NCBI GenBank assembly: GCA_963969365.1
Contig: OZ017758.1
Span: forward strand, 2,170,001-2,234,000
Direction: 5' to 3'
DNA length: 64,000 bases
Source: Asterochloris sp. CNOR1
Taxonomy: Eukaryota > Chlorophyta > Trebouxiophyceae > Trebouxiales > Trebouxiaceae
Made by a program: the position numbers and the translations under genes. The notes below the pieces were generated by a model, which did no database searches, had not been told where the DNA came from, and saw nothing but the letters and a program-made list of their open reading frames with translations. Below, piece after piece: positions 49,653 through 62,700 of this stretch. Positions within the stretch are counted from its first letter, which is position 1. Every line of letters starts with the position of its first letter.

Positions 49653-52600
49653 ATGAAACACATCAAGCAGCTGCTGCAGAACAGGAGCAACAGTGAGACT
49701 CAGCAGCGCGGGGCCCCTGAACCTGCTGCTCAGCCTCAGGTACAGCAGCAGGTCCAGGCGCAGCCCCAGCAGCAGCCTCAGCTGCAGGAGGACAGCCCAG
49801 GCGTGTCTGCAGCATGCGTGCCTGTGGATGCAGTTCCGTAAGTGTGCTACCACCTGCTGAGGCTGCCTGCGTACCCGCAGTCTCCACACTTTGTGATTGC
49901 TGAAGACTGCCAAGCATGCTGGTGCAGATTGCATTGCTGCATGGCTCTTACATGCAGCACACTTGTGGTGCAGGCCTTTCGCTGCAGACAACCGAGGGGG
50001 CAGCATGAAGGGCCCAGTCGCATCCAATAGTTTCTACTGCCCGATCTCAATGGAGCTCATGGCGGACCCGGTAAGCTGGAAGCTGTGTGCACACCCCATC
50101 AGGCGTGAAGGCCCGCTTGTGATGAGGGAGACAGCAGGGCATCCAGCCTGGGAGGCTGTGAGAGATCTGGCTGGCCACAAGTATGGGCTGCCTGCGTCCC
50201 TGACCTCAGTCTCTCCCATGTTGGGGTGCGGAGGCAATATTGCAGGGAGAGCAAACCTCACATAGGTCGCCAGCTGGCCTGCATAACAGCTGGATGGGGA
50301 GTCCATCTTGATGCAGCCCAGGCCCATGCCAGCAGCGCGGCAGCAGCCTGCCTGCTGCAGGAGGCCGGGTGGCACTTGCTCTGCTACCAGAGTTTGCAGC
50401 CGCCTTTAAAAAGCGCTGAACAGGGCTTGGGGGCCCAGAAAGCTGCGGTCACACTGAGCAGCAGCCTGCCTGCACAGCTGCGCCCCTGTGCCATCATTTG
50501 CCGCGCTCCCTACAACGACCCTGCCCTCTGCAGGTCATGGTTGCAACCGGGCATACCTATGACCGGGTCTGCATCGAGCGGTGGCTTCAGCAGGGGAACC
50601 GGACGTGTCCAGTGACAGGCATGCGGTTACGGCACCTGGAGCTGACCCCCAACTTTGCCCTCAGAAACGCTATCCAGGTAAGGCTGCAATCTTCATGTGC
50701 CAGACGCTTTTGGGACAGGAGCTGCAGGCAAGCACACTGGAATTATTTTGCATGGCAGCCATGGCTCTCATGCACGATGACATGCCAGCAGTGCCAATCT
50801 CAGCTTCACATTGCCGCAGCATAACATTGCCTGCTGCTGGGTCTCAGACTGTGCCCCAAGCGGCCCAGAGGCCATTGGTCTGCCTGTGCGCCCCCTTTGC
50901 ATGGATGCCCAGCAGTGCTCCAATGCCCAACACCAAATGCGATCGCCCCTGCTTTGCAATGCTGTTGCGCAATGTCGCCGCTGTGGCAACTGCCTTACTC
51001 TCATGCCAGTGCCCCTTTTGCTGGACAGTCATGCCAGCACCTCTTGTGCAGCAGCTGCTGGATGCCGCTGCACTCCTATAACCCTTCTGCAGCGCGCTCA
51101 AGCAAAAGCCTCGGTTGCAGCAGATGTCAGAAATCATCCTAGTGCCTCATCTGAACGACAGGGCTGCGGTCAGCGCAGTGCCCATGCCCCAGCAGTCCCA
51201 TGACTTGCCACATGTGTCCTTGCTCTGCAGAAGTAGGCTGTAACAAGTATGGTGTCTACAATGTAGCATGTTTTTGGCAGACTCACACACTGATGGTGCT
51301 GCAACCCCTTTCCTGCAGGAGTGGGCTGCAAACAATGCAGTGTCCATGCCTCAGCGAGAGGCTGCCAAGCCCCCCGCGCCGCTGCTGTACAAGTGGGAGG
51401 AGGAGGCTGCCGTGTCGGCAGGCCCCACCAACATTCTAGTGGTAGGTGCCTGCCCCTTTTGAATGTGACAAGGCAGGACTGGGCAACGAGTGTCATGCGG
51501 CAGGGCAGCCCTTTGTGTGGTGCCTGCACAGAGCAGGCTGTGTTTGCCTGGAGGTCAGGCTGGCTTTATCACCGGCTGCTTGCACTGAACAGAGGCAAAG
51601 CTGATGACGGGTGTCCCACTACAGCTGACACCTTTTTCCAGGCTGGGCCATGCTCACATGCTGCAATGAGCAGGGCAATGCTGCCGGGGGGGAACAATGT
51701 TCAAGTTTGATATGTTGTAATTTGCAGCGCTGGGAAGAGCAATGCTGTGACTTCTGAATGATGGAAATTTTCAAGTTTCATGTATCTAAGGTGCACACTC
51801 AACAGTGGCCTGCAGCAGGCCTGCACCTGAGGTGGCAGAAGCTGGTCACGTGCACAGCCAGACCGCAAGCATGCCTCTGTCTTGGGGGGTTCGTTAAAGG
51901 CATTTGCATGTGCACACCTGCCTGAAGGGTGTTCTGGCCCTACAAGCATTGAGGCAGGAACACCAGCAGCCCCACTGTGCCTGGATCAAAATCTTAAGCA
52001 TGGCGGGCTCGAGACGTGCTCATACCAATTTCATTGGGTTGTAAGGCCTTTTATCATGTGCTCACGCCTGCCTGTCAATGTGTTCACAAGCCCCTGCAGG
52101 GAGGAGCAGCAGCAGGACCATGTTGCTGGCCATCCCTTCGCTAAGGCCTCCTACCTTCGCCTGCTATTGAGCCGAGCCACCTACCTTGGCTGCAGGGCCA
52201 TGATGAGATAGTGTGGTCGGTCGAGGTCTCTGGCCCCCGTCTCTTCTCTGCCTCTGCGGACAAGACCATCCGCGTCTGGGATATCAATACACGGCGCTGC
52301 GAGCAGGTAGGGGGACACAAGCACTGACCTGCCTGCACTCTTCAACTGAGGGGTATGTCATTGCGAGATTCTCAGCAGGGCAATGCAGCTGCTTCAGCCC
52401 AGCACAGCTGCTGCCTGGCAGTGTGAACCAATGGGCGCTGTTCTCATCAGCGGCTAGCTGCCCAGCCAAATGGCTGATGTCGGCCCTGCACTCACGATAC
52501 TTTGGCCCAATCTTGCAGGTGCTGGAGGACCATGCCCGCCCAGTCCTCTCCCTGGCTGTGTCTGGAACCAAGCTCTTCTCTGGCTCATACGATTACACCA

Positions 52601-54235
52601 TCAAGGTGGGGTGTGCACTTTGCCTGAGATGCTACCTCGCACTCAGCGTGGACTATCATGTCGACTCTGCCAGCAGAAGCTTCAGCTCTGGACGCATTTC
52701 AAGGCGTCGCAAGGTGCTCGGCCCGCAGCGTTGTATGTTCGGAGGCACAATATTGAACCAGTGTGCAGAGCCCCTGGCGTGGGCTGCCCAGCGTCCAGAT
52801 GCCCCAGCAAGCAGGACAAAAGCATGCAGCAGTATGTCTGGCAATACCAAGATTGTGAGACGGGTGCCTGCCAGGCAGACTGAGGTATGAAGCTCCTATG
52901 AAGCTCCTACTGCTCAGGCCCTGCCTTCTCAAGCTGCTGGATGCCACGGTGCAGGTGTGGAATCTGGAGACCCTGCAGCGCATGAAGACGCTCACAGGCC
53001 ACACCGACGCTGTGCGTGCCCTGGCAGTGGCAGATAACCGCCTATTCAGCGGGAGCTATGATGGGACAGTCAAGGTCTGGGACACAGACGAGCTGACCTG
53101 CCTCCAAACCCTCTCAGGGCACACTGGTCCCGTCAGGACGCTGGTTTACTCAGGTGAACACTGACCAGGGGTGGCAGCAGCAGCGCTGGCTTGCAGGCTT
53201 GTAGGAGCGCCCTGGGGAACAGGGTTCCCTCAGAGGGTAGGGACAGTTAGCATGTCCCTGCACGTGGTGTCCTGGAGGCCTTCAATAGCAAAAAGCTTCT
53301 TCATGGTTGCTGCATCCTGCTTGCCTGCAGCAAGGGCTCTGACATTGCTGAAGGCCTTTGCCGGGACCATTTGCATGTGCTTCTACGGCACCTGCCACTG
53401 TGCACTCCTTCACAGAAGAGCGTGAAAGCTGCCCTGGGCGTCAAGTCAGGCCTAATCACCACAGCAGATTGTGATTGCTGCTGTCCTGGGTGCCCCTGTC
53501 CCCTCTCTGTGAGTGGTTGTGCACAGGACAGCTGCTCTCTGCCTCGTTCTCTTGGCATCTGAAATGGGCTGTCACAACTGCTATTGCTTGCAGGCGGCCA
53601 CATGTTCAGCGGCAGCTATGACAAGTCGGTGCGGGTGTGGGATGTGCACAGCCTGCAGTGCCTCAGCACGCTGCAGGGCCACAGCGGCGCTGTGCGGGCC
53701 CTGGCTGCCAGCAGCAAGCGCGTCTTTAGCGGCTCTGATGACACCACCATCAAGGTGGGCCTGCTTGATGATGCACATGGGGGCATGTCTAGCGGAAGCT
53801 GCAGGACAGCGTGTGTGGGGAACCCTCTGAGCATGATCCTGGAGTGTTGCTGTTCCTGGCCTGCAGGTGTGGGACTCAGAAAACTTGCAGTGCCTCAAGA
53901 CACTGGAGGGGCATGAGGACAACGTGCGCGTGCTGGCCGTCGGGGAGCGCTATGTGTTCAGCGGCAGCTGGGACAAGACCATTCGGGTGTGGGACATAGA
54001 CACCCTTGAGTGCGTGAAGGTGCTGGAGGGGCATGGGGAGGCGGTGCTGGCCCTGGCTGTAGGCGATGGGTTTCTGGTCTCAGGCTCGTACGACACAACC
54101 GTCCGCTTCTGGGACCTCACCACGCTACGCTGTGTCCGCAAGTGTGAGGGGCACGATGACGCTGTCAGGGTTCTGGCGGTGGCAGCTGGCAAGGTCTTCT
54201 CAGGGTCCTATGATGGCACCATAGGCGTGTGGTGA
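49653..54235 (+). CDS. U-box and WD40-repeat protein, probable E3 ubiquitin ligase
   Basis: Nine exons (49653-49837, 49974-50070, 50534-50677, 51319-51441, 52196-52306, 52519-52605, 52955-53153, 53594-53754, 53867-54235) join in phase to 491 aa from the first in-frame Met. The frame is open a little further upstream, so an earlier exon may exist. N-terminal part: MKHIKQLLQNRSN then a Gln-rich linker. The U-box (about residues 75-142) shows FYCPISMELMADP, VMVATGHTYDRVCIERWLQ and NRTCPVTGMRL, and is split by an intron inside its first loop. A short spacer (EWAANNAVSMPQ, LLYKWEEE) leads to eight WD40 repeats, ADKTIRVWD through SYDGTIGVW, ending at the stop. U-boxes recruit E2 enzymes and WD40 propellers bind substrate. 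The domain order resembles PRP19, but the spacer is far too short for the PRP19 coiled coil, so this is probably not the splicing factor. Substrate unknown. Confidence 0.95.
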
Positions 54236-54479
54236 TACTTGTGAGACAAGCTCAGACCCCCACCGTACCCCTGCCAACCAACTGGAATGATGAACCATGC
54301 AGCAGAGGCACCTTGACAGTAACTGTGTACAATTCATGCTCTAAAGTCTCTAAGCCAGGCACCACATTGATGCTGCCTTTTGTCAATGCGTCTGTGGCCC
54401 AAATTTAGTGGCATGGTTGGCTTGCTTCTGAACTGTAAGTTGATATCTCAATACTGTGCAGCAATTTATGTAGTACTGC

Positions 54480-55128
54480 TCAACTAGGATCCTTTGACTG
54501 TAAGCCTTGATCTGCAACCCACAAGCTGGCGCCCTTCTGCAGCAGCTTCTGTGTGTCCTCATCAGCTTGTGATACTTTGGCCTCAAAGTTGCGCAGCTGG
54601 GAGTCAAGGCTGCAGTAGGCACACATTCATGCTAAAGAAATTCGGGACTGATTGCACATGAATGCATGTGTGCAAGAAAGGGGCATCATGCAGACAAGGC
54701 ACCTGTCCAGATTATGGGCCAGCTGCAGCTCGTCCTGTGCCTGCCCACTTGGTGTGCTGCGGCCTAGCTGAGCCTGTCTCTGCTGTTCAGTCACTTGTGC
54801 AAGGGCAGCAATCTGTTGACGCAGAACGTCAACCTGAGCGCGGGCTGCCTCATCTGTGCCACCTTGCTGGGACTCCAGCTGCAGCATATGGTAGGACTGG
54901 GCTGGGCACTGAAGAGCTTGAGAGCTGCTGCCAGCACTCACCTCTTGGCAGCACTCCTCCAGCCATTGCAGTAGTTGGCTCGAGTCTCCCAGGCCTTCCA
55001 TCAGCGCAGAGCACCCCAGCTGCCTCTGCTCTGATGGCAATGGTGTGGTTTAGTCCAAAGTTGCATTGAGATATCCAAAAGCCTGGGTCAACAACCCCGA
55101 GGGCTTCTGCCAGGCGTCCCAGCCTCAT
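54480..55128 (-). CDS. Small coiled-coil protein, possibly augmin subunit 3-like
   Basis: Short gene in the opposite direction between two plus-strand genes. From the ATG at 55128 it reads MRLGRLAEALGVVDPGF, then (after an unresolved splice) CSALMEGLGDSSQLLQWLEE ending at a GTGAGT donor near 54940. Next come a coiled-coil exon (about 54900-54700: AQVDVLRQQIAALAQVTEQQ) and a last exon (54615-54480: LDSQLRNFEAKVSQADEDTQ). The pattern of an N-terminal LxxxLG helix, a LLxWLxxxC helix and then coiled coil resembles the start of HAUS3/AUG3, a subunit of the augmin complex that nucleates microtubules from microtubules. The match is short and the protein (under 200 aa) is much smaller than HAUS3, so either the family call is wrong or this is a reduced form. 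An open frame upstream to 55296 overlaps the first flavodoxin exon antisense and is probably not used. Confidence 0.4.
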
Positions 55129-55212
55129 GGTCTCCACACACAGCAATGCAGTTGTGCCATTTACCTCTACTCCGCCCCTCACTGAGCTCGTCACAGCTCT
55201 GCAATGGCGATC
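55129..55212. promoter_or_regulatory. 84-bp divergent promoter region, coiled-coil gene / flavodoxin
   Basis: Only 84 bp lie between the two opposed start codons. If both starts are right, core promoter elements must overlap the 5' ends of the genes. No TATA box is evident. Confidence 0.35.
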
Positions 55213-56608
<1,396 letters not shown>

Positions 56609-56795
56609 ATTGCTACTGAACTAATGTAGCGATGGCGAAGCCCACTCCCGGACTGTACACAAGCATGGCCCAAATGGCGACCAGTCAACAGGATGCATCT
56701 TTGACCCCCAACGGTATACTAGCCGCTGCGCAGCAAGCTTGCATGTCAGGCACCATCAGGAGCTGCTCCGGGCTGTGATCGGTCATTGCATTGCC

Positions 56796-59700
56796 ATGAA
56801 GCGTGCCTACAAGCTGCAGGAGTTTGTTGCTCACACCAGCAATGTCAACTGCCTCAAGATTGGTAGGAAGTCCTCAGGGGTCCTGGTCACGGGCGGAGAG
56901 GACAAAAAGGTCAACGTGTGGGCCATTGGCAAGCCCACTGCCATCCTGGTGAGGCCTGTCACGATGGTTTCATGTCTTTGTCTTCTCTGCACACGCCAGC
57001 ACCGAGTGCAGCAAATGCACGCTGAAGGCCTGCACATGTCTGCATGGCCTGGCAATGTTTGTAGTCGAGTTTTGCTGCGCTGCCATCGCAAAGACTGGCC
57101 AGTGTTGTGACACCTGCAGAGACCTGCCATACCTGGCACTGTCAGCTCCTGCAGCTACACAGGGCAAAGTAGTCTTGAAGACATGCTTAGAGCTGTTGCT
57201 CGAAACATCTCTCTGGGATGCTGCAGAGCCTGTCTGGACACCAGAGCCCCGTGGAGTGCGTGACTTTTGACAATGCAGAGGAGGTGGTGGTAGCTGGTGC
57301 AGCAGGGGGCACAATCAAGCTGTGGGATTTGGAGGAGGCAAAAGGTGTGCACGCCTGCAACCCCCAACACCATGATGTGAGGGCACCCAAGGGTGGCACC
57401 GCTGCGCTGCATTGCATGGCCATCAAGGATGCTGAAGGTGGCCACAGTCTGTTGCAAAGCGCCGACTGCAGATGTGGGGCGTGACTGGGGGCTTAAGAAG
57501 CTGTGGGATCTTTGAGGAGGGGACACCTGTGCTGCGCAGCTCTGCGGCATGGTGCTGCACAGCCCGCGCCGCAAGACAATCTGAGTTGTCCTAGGCTCCT
57601 ACCTGCTGCTTGGCCCTGCTTTGCTGCCCCGTCTGGCTTGGTGCTGCTTGACGCCCATCTGAGGGTCTGAACATGAGTCCCCTGCTGGTTTCCCCTTTGC
57701 AGTGGTACGCACGCTGACAGGGCACCGCTCCAACTGCCTGAGTGTGGACTTCCACCCCTTTGGCGACTTCTTTGCCAGCGGGTCCCTGGACACTAACCTC
57801 AAGGTGCGGGACGCTTCTCAAACCTTGACGCACATACAAGCTTTGCCAGCGGCGCACCAGCATGTATTGCTAGCATCTCCCCAATTGTGGTGCAGGACAA
57901 TGTCACAAAACAAATCCCCTCTTACCTTTGACAGGAGCGCCTGCATGCACTTCCGGCAGTGCTTCATCTCTTTGGCTGCCAGGTGGACGCAAAGCACGTA
58001 TGCGCTCCCACTACATGGCAGACCAAACCGGTTTTGCACACTCATGACACGCCACTCAGGCACAGCACGTCACGGCAGAAGCACCAAGAACCTGACAGCA
58101 ATTCCTGCAGAGGCCAGCCTGACTCCCCCCTCTTGCCATGCAGGTGTGGGACATCCGGCGACGCGCATGCATCCACACCTATAAGGGCCACACCAAAGGG
58201 GTCACCCACATTCGCTTCAGCCCAGACGGGCGCCTCATGGCCTCGGGCAGCCAGGGCGGGGATGTGCGGGTGAGCCACAGTGAAAACAGATGTTCCTGCT
58301 CTGTGTGCTTGGGGTTCTTGTTTGGCTCCGACGGCATCGCCCAGCCAGAATTGGGACATGCAATAACGGGACATGCTTACCAGCAGGTTCCTCTGCGCTC
58401 AGAGGCCCTGTCTGGGGTGCATACAGCACAAGGGCATGCAGCTGCGCCCGGACATGGCCTGTCATGGGCCCTTCCAGACGCAAGGTCAGAGGTGGGGCTC
58501 ATAGCCTCAACCAGCCAGCAAAATTGGCCCCCAGCTTTGCAGCTAATGCCTGACAGGCAAACAATGTGACGAGCCAGAAGTAGAGTGGCAGAGTCTGGCC
58601 TGTCGAGCCCCTGTACTCTACTCGACAGGCCCTTTTAGGCCCTTCACCTTGCAAGCCAAATTCAGGGTGCGGGGCCTCCAGCCTCCCTGCAGCAGGCTAT
58701 TCAGAGGACATGATTGCCATCAGGCCTCAAGCTTGTGCCGCCCCTGTGCAGGTGTGGGACCTGACGGCCGGCAAGCTGCTGCAAGACATCAAGCAGCACG
58801 AGCACGCCATAAGCGGCCTGGAGTACCACCCCTCAGAGTTTATGTTGGCCACTAGCTCTGCAGACAGGACCGTTAAGTTTTGGGACTTGGAGACCTTTGA
58901 GCTTGTGGACACCGCTGGGCCTGAGGCTACAGGTGTGAGGACGTTGGTAGTCTGCTGCAATTGAGCTGGCTGAGGCAAACAGGCTTACGGGTCTGCTGCA
59001 GGCAGAGCAGCAGCAGCAGCAGTGCAGGCTCTGGGCCTGCAGCATCTTGTGTCAGCCCAGCAAGTTGGCGGTGGCTGCTGTCCGGGTGACTCGAATCATA
59101 CTTTGATATGCAGGGCAAGCCTGCAGCATCTTGCATCTGCTGATCAGCACAGACCTGCCCTTGATCTGCTGCTGAACCTGGCTCTGCGGCTCAGACCCCA
59201 GACTCTGCCTGCTGCGGTGCAGGTGTGCGGGGCATTGCCTTCCCTGCCAGCGGGGAGTGCCTGCTGTCTGCGGTGCAGGACGGCCTTCGGGTGTGGACCT
59301 GGGAGCCTGTCAAGCAGCACGACATGGTTGAGGTGCCCTGGACCAAGGCAAGCGCATGGCTGCTATCATGTGCTGCCCTGCCCGCTGGCATCTCAGAGGC
59401 TGTTGTGCCTTCTGCCTGCCTGCTGAGCCATCAGGCACGTCCATACAGCGTCACCAGCCTGTCTGCTGAGCTGCCTGAGGGTTTGTCAAGGCATGCCATC
59501 TGCAGTTGTGTCCTTTCCAAGGCAGCCAAGTAGTATCGAGGTGTCGAGAAGCAGGGTTGCTCAAGGCATCAGGGCTGCTCATCAAAAATTATTCTGGCAA
59601 GGGTCAGAGTTACTAGCCCTGCCCCTTGGCAAGTAGCATTGCAGCGGGGCTGCACTAGTGGGATGCTCATTCACACCGTTCCTGCGCTCCCCCTGCAGGT

Positions 59701-62700
59701 GCATGACCTCAGCCTCCACAACGACAAGCTGATCGGGTGCTCGTTCAACAACAGCTTTGTGGGGGTGTGGGTGGTGGACCTGTTGCGGGTGAAGCCCTTT
59801 TCGGCCAGAGCAGCAGACAAGGGTGGGCAGGGCGGGCCAGGTGGGTTGCCAGGAACTGCATGGCGACAGAGGATCAGTCTCTGGCTGTGTTTCGCAGTCC
59901 TTTGGTGTTGGGCAGAGCTGCGGCCAGCTTCCTGCAACTGTCGGCCTGCCCTGCACATGCTCTGCTGGAGTGGCCAGGCTGCCACTTTGGAGGGGTGCTG
60001 CTGGACTCATGCTGACGGGCTGGCCTGACCTGCAGACTCACTGTCCAAGCAGCTGGGTGCAGCAGGTGTGGGTCCCCTGCAGCCCAGCATCCCCCCACCA
60101 GATGATGGGGCAGTGCAGCTGTACCAGGCAGGTGAGCTCAGGCAGGAGACCCTTCCAGCCCCTTGTTTGACAAGCTTGTGAGCTGCATCTGTTGTTTGAC
60201 AAGCTTGTGAACAGCATCGGTTCGACCTTGATAGGTCTGGGCAGATGCAACATGACAGGCGGCAAGCCAGTCCCTCCCGTAGGAAAACACTCAGCATTGG
60301 CCTTGATAGCATTTGGGACAAGCATGCTGAAGCCTTTCAGGGTCTCCTGAGCACCTGTCATCTGATGCAAGGCAGGCCCTGCTGCTTCCGCAGTTCTGCA
60401 TCTGCCAACCGTCCTGCACAGCACAGCAGGCCCTCAGACCCTTGATGGTGCATGGGCTGGTTGTGAGAGCCTTTGAAGGCTGCTGCACTTTTTTTAGTCA
60501 AACACAGCTGCCACCTGCAGGCCAAGACACGCCCCAGGCTGCTGCACTCAGCTCAATGAGCCCTGCAGTGGTCCGTGCGACCAGGGCGCCCATGGTGTCA
60601 GCAGGCACAGCTGTGGGGGACTCCCTGGCACAGGGCGTGCTTCGCTCTGGAGCTGGCAGCGCCCGCAGGACGGCTGGCTGGCAGCATGAGCCGGCAGCTG
60701 AGGCGTCTGGTGAGCCAAGAACACAACGTGTCCCCTGCCAGAAGCTGCCTTCCAGCATGTGGCATTCAGGTACTCTGAGTGTGGTTCCAGGACTTGTGTA
60801 CTGGCGGAGACCATGCCTTCTGCTGAAGTCCTGGCATCGCCAGGCAAGCTCAACCCTGACAAGCAGCATTCTGCAGATGCTGGCCGCCCATCTGCCATCC
60901 ACCTGAAGGATGGGCCTCAAAGAGCGCCAGTCCGCCACCAATGAACTCAACAGGCAGCCTGCGCAGTAGCCCAGCACTCTGCGCATGCCTGCGACTGCTT
61001 ATGCGCTCACCTGCAGGCACAGGCTCTGAGGCAGCCAGCCCCTGGCAGCAAGACTCGGGCAGCCTGCGCAGCAGCCGGGAGTCTGCAGATGGCAGGAGCC
61101 GGCGCAGTAGCCGTGCGCCCTCCCCCATCATCACCACACAGTTCTCCGCTGCAGCGGTGGCCATGGCCAGTGGGCCCCAGGGTGCTCAGGAGCCCGCCTC
61201 CCTGGCACCAGCTGCAGCTGTGGGCACCAGCAGCAGTGGCGTCCAGACCCAGCGTGTGGGCAGTCAGCAGGAGTCCCTGCGCCAGCACGGCTCCACTCAG
61301 AGGCCAAGCCACGTGCTGGTGCAGCCGGCAGAGCAGCATGGGGCCCCGGTCCCCAGGCTGGAGGCATGTGGCTCTGGCAGCGGCAGTGGGGCTCTAGGTC
61401 AAATGCTTGCGGGATCTGACTCACTGCTGCCGGCAGCCTCCACGCTGGTGCCGCTTTCCTTCCCCGCAGCGTCTGCAGCCCCTGGTAAACTAGGCACACC
61501 CTCAGCAGGCAGGGCAGGGACCAGACCCTTGGCAGGTGCAGCCCACACTCCCACACCTCAGCAGACGCCGCCCGGGCAGCCCTTGTTGCCCCAGGGTGTG
61601 CAGCAGCGGACGCCTGCACCAAGCCCCTGGGGCCAGCGGCAGCAGCAGCAGATCACGCCAGCCTCAGGGCCGATTGCGGCAGCATGGCAGCGCAGGCAGC
61701 TCAGCGCCAGCACCCCTGGGAGCAGCGCGGCTGCCACACCGTGAGCACTGCACGCAACATGTCAAGCCGCCCAGCAGGTTGCAGCGACATGATGTGCACT
61801 GAGTCGCGGGGCTGCGGTTTCCACTTGCTGCCTGCAGCAGGATCACCGGTGGCGGCTGTGGCCTGGCCACCTACTCCTTCTTGGAATGTCGCTGCGCCTC
61901 CGCTGCCTGCACAATCGCGCAGGCCTGGGCCGCAACCTGCAGCCGCCGCTTCTGCTCAGCGCCTGTAGACTCCCACATCTCTGCCTCTGTGTTCCCAGCT
62001 GCATAACACGGCAGCATGGTTGCTGCACCGAGGCCCTGCTGAAGGACACAGCATAATGATTGTTATTGCACCAAGTCTGGTGGTTGCACCATCCCAAGCA
62101 GAACGAGCACCAGCTTGACAGCATCAGCCATTGATGCAGACGAGCGGTAGCGCCGAGGCCGCATCATGGAAGTTGAGCTGCTGTGCAGAGTGCCATCATT
62201 GGCGGACTAATCTGATTGAAACCACTTGGCTGTGTGCAGCAGGGGTCAGCCTGAGCCTGAGGCAGTTCGCAGACAGGTCTGGGGGAGCAGTGAGCTCAGC
62301 CCTCAGCCCAGTGGCACACCTGTGGGGCTGAACGTGGCCTCCTTCCTGCCCCAACAGGCTGTGCTGGTGAGCCAGACAAGGCAGTGCAGCGCCCTGATGG
62401 CAGCCTCAACATGACAAGGTGTCATCAACCAAGGAGTCGCAGGCTCCAGGCGGCATGCTGGAGTTTCTCCTGCATCAGCACCGTTGCAGTTTTGGACTCC
62501 CTCCAGACAGACGTTGACGTGCGTGCCAGACTCCTGCTTGGAAAAGTCTCTGCATGACCATAGCACCGCAAGGGCTCCACACCCGGCTCTGAGCACGCCT
62601 CCTCTGGGCGGGCTGTGAGCAGCCGTCCTCGCACAGACTGGTCTTCTGCCGTCAGATGGTGTCCATGCATGCAGCAGCACAGCGGAGAGGCCAGTGCTGA

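Noticed and set aside
49653-54235. Calling the U-box/WD40 gene PRP19
   Set aside because: The linker is too short for the PRP19 coiled coil and the repeats are of the regular WD40 type rather than the divergent PRP19 type.
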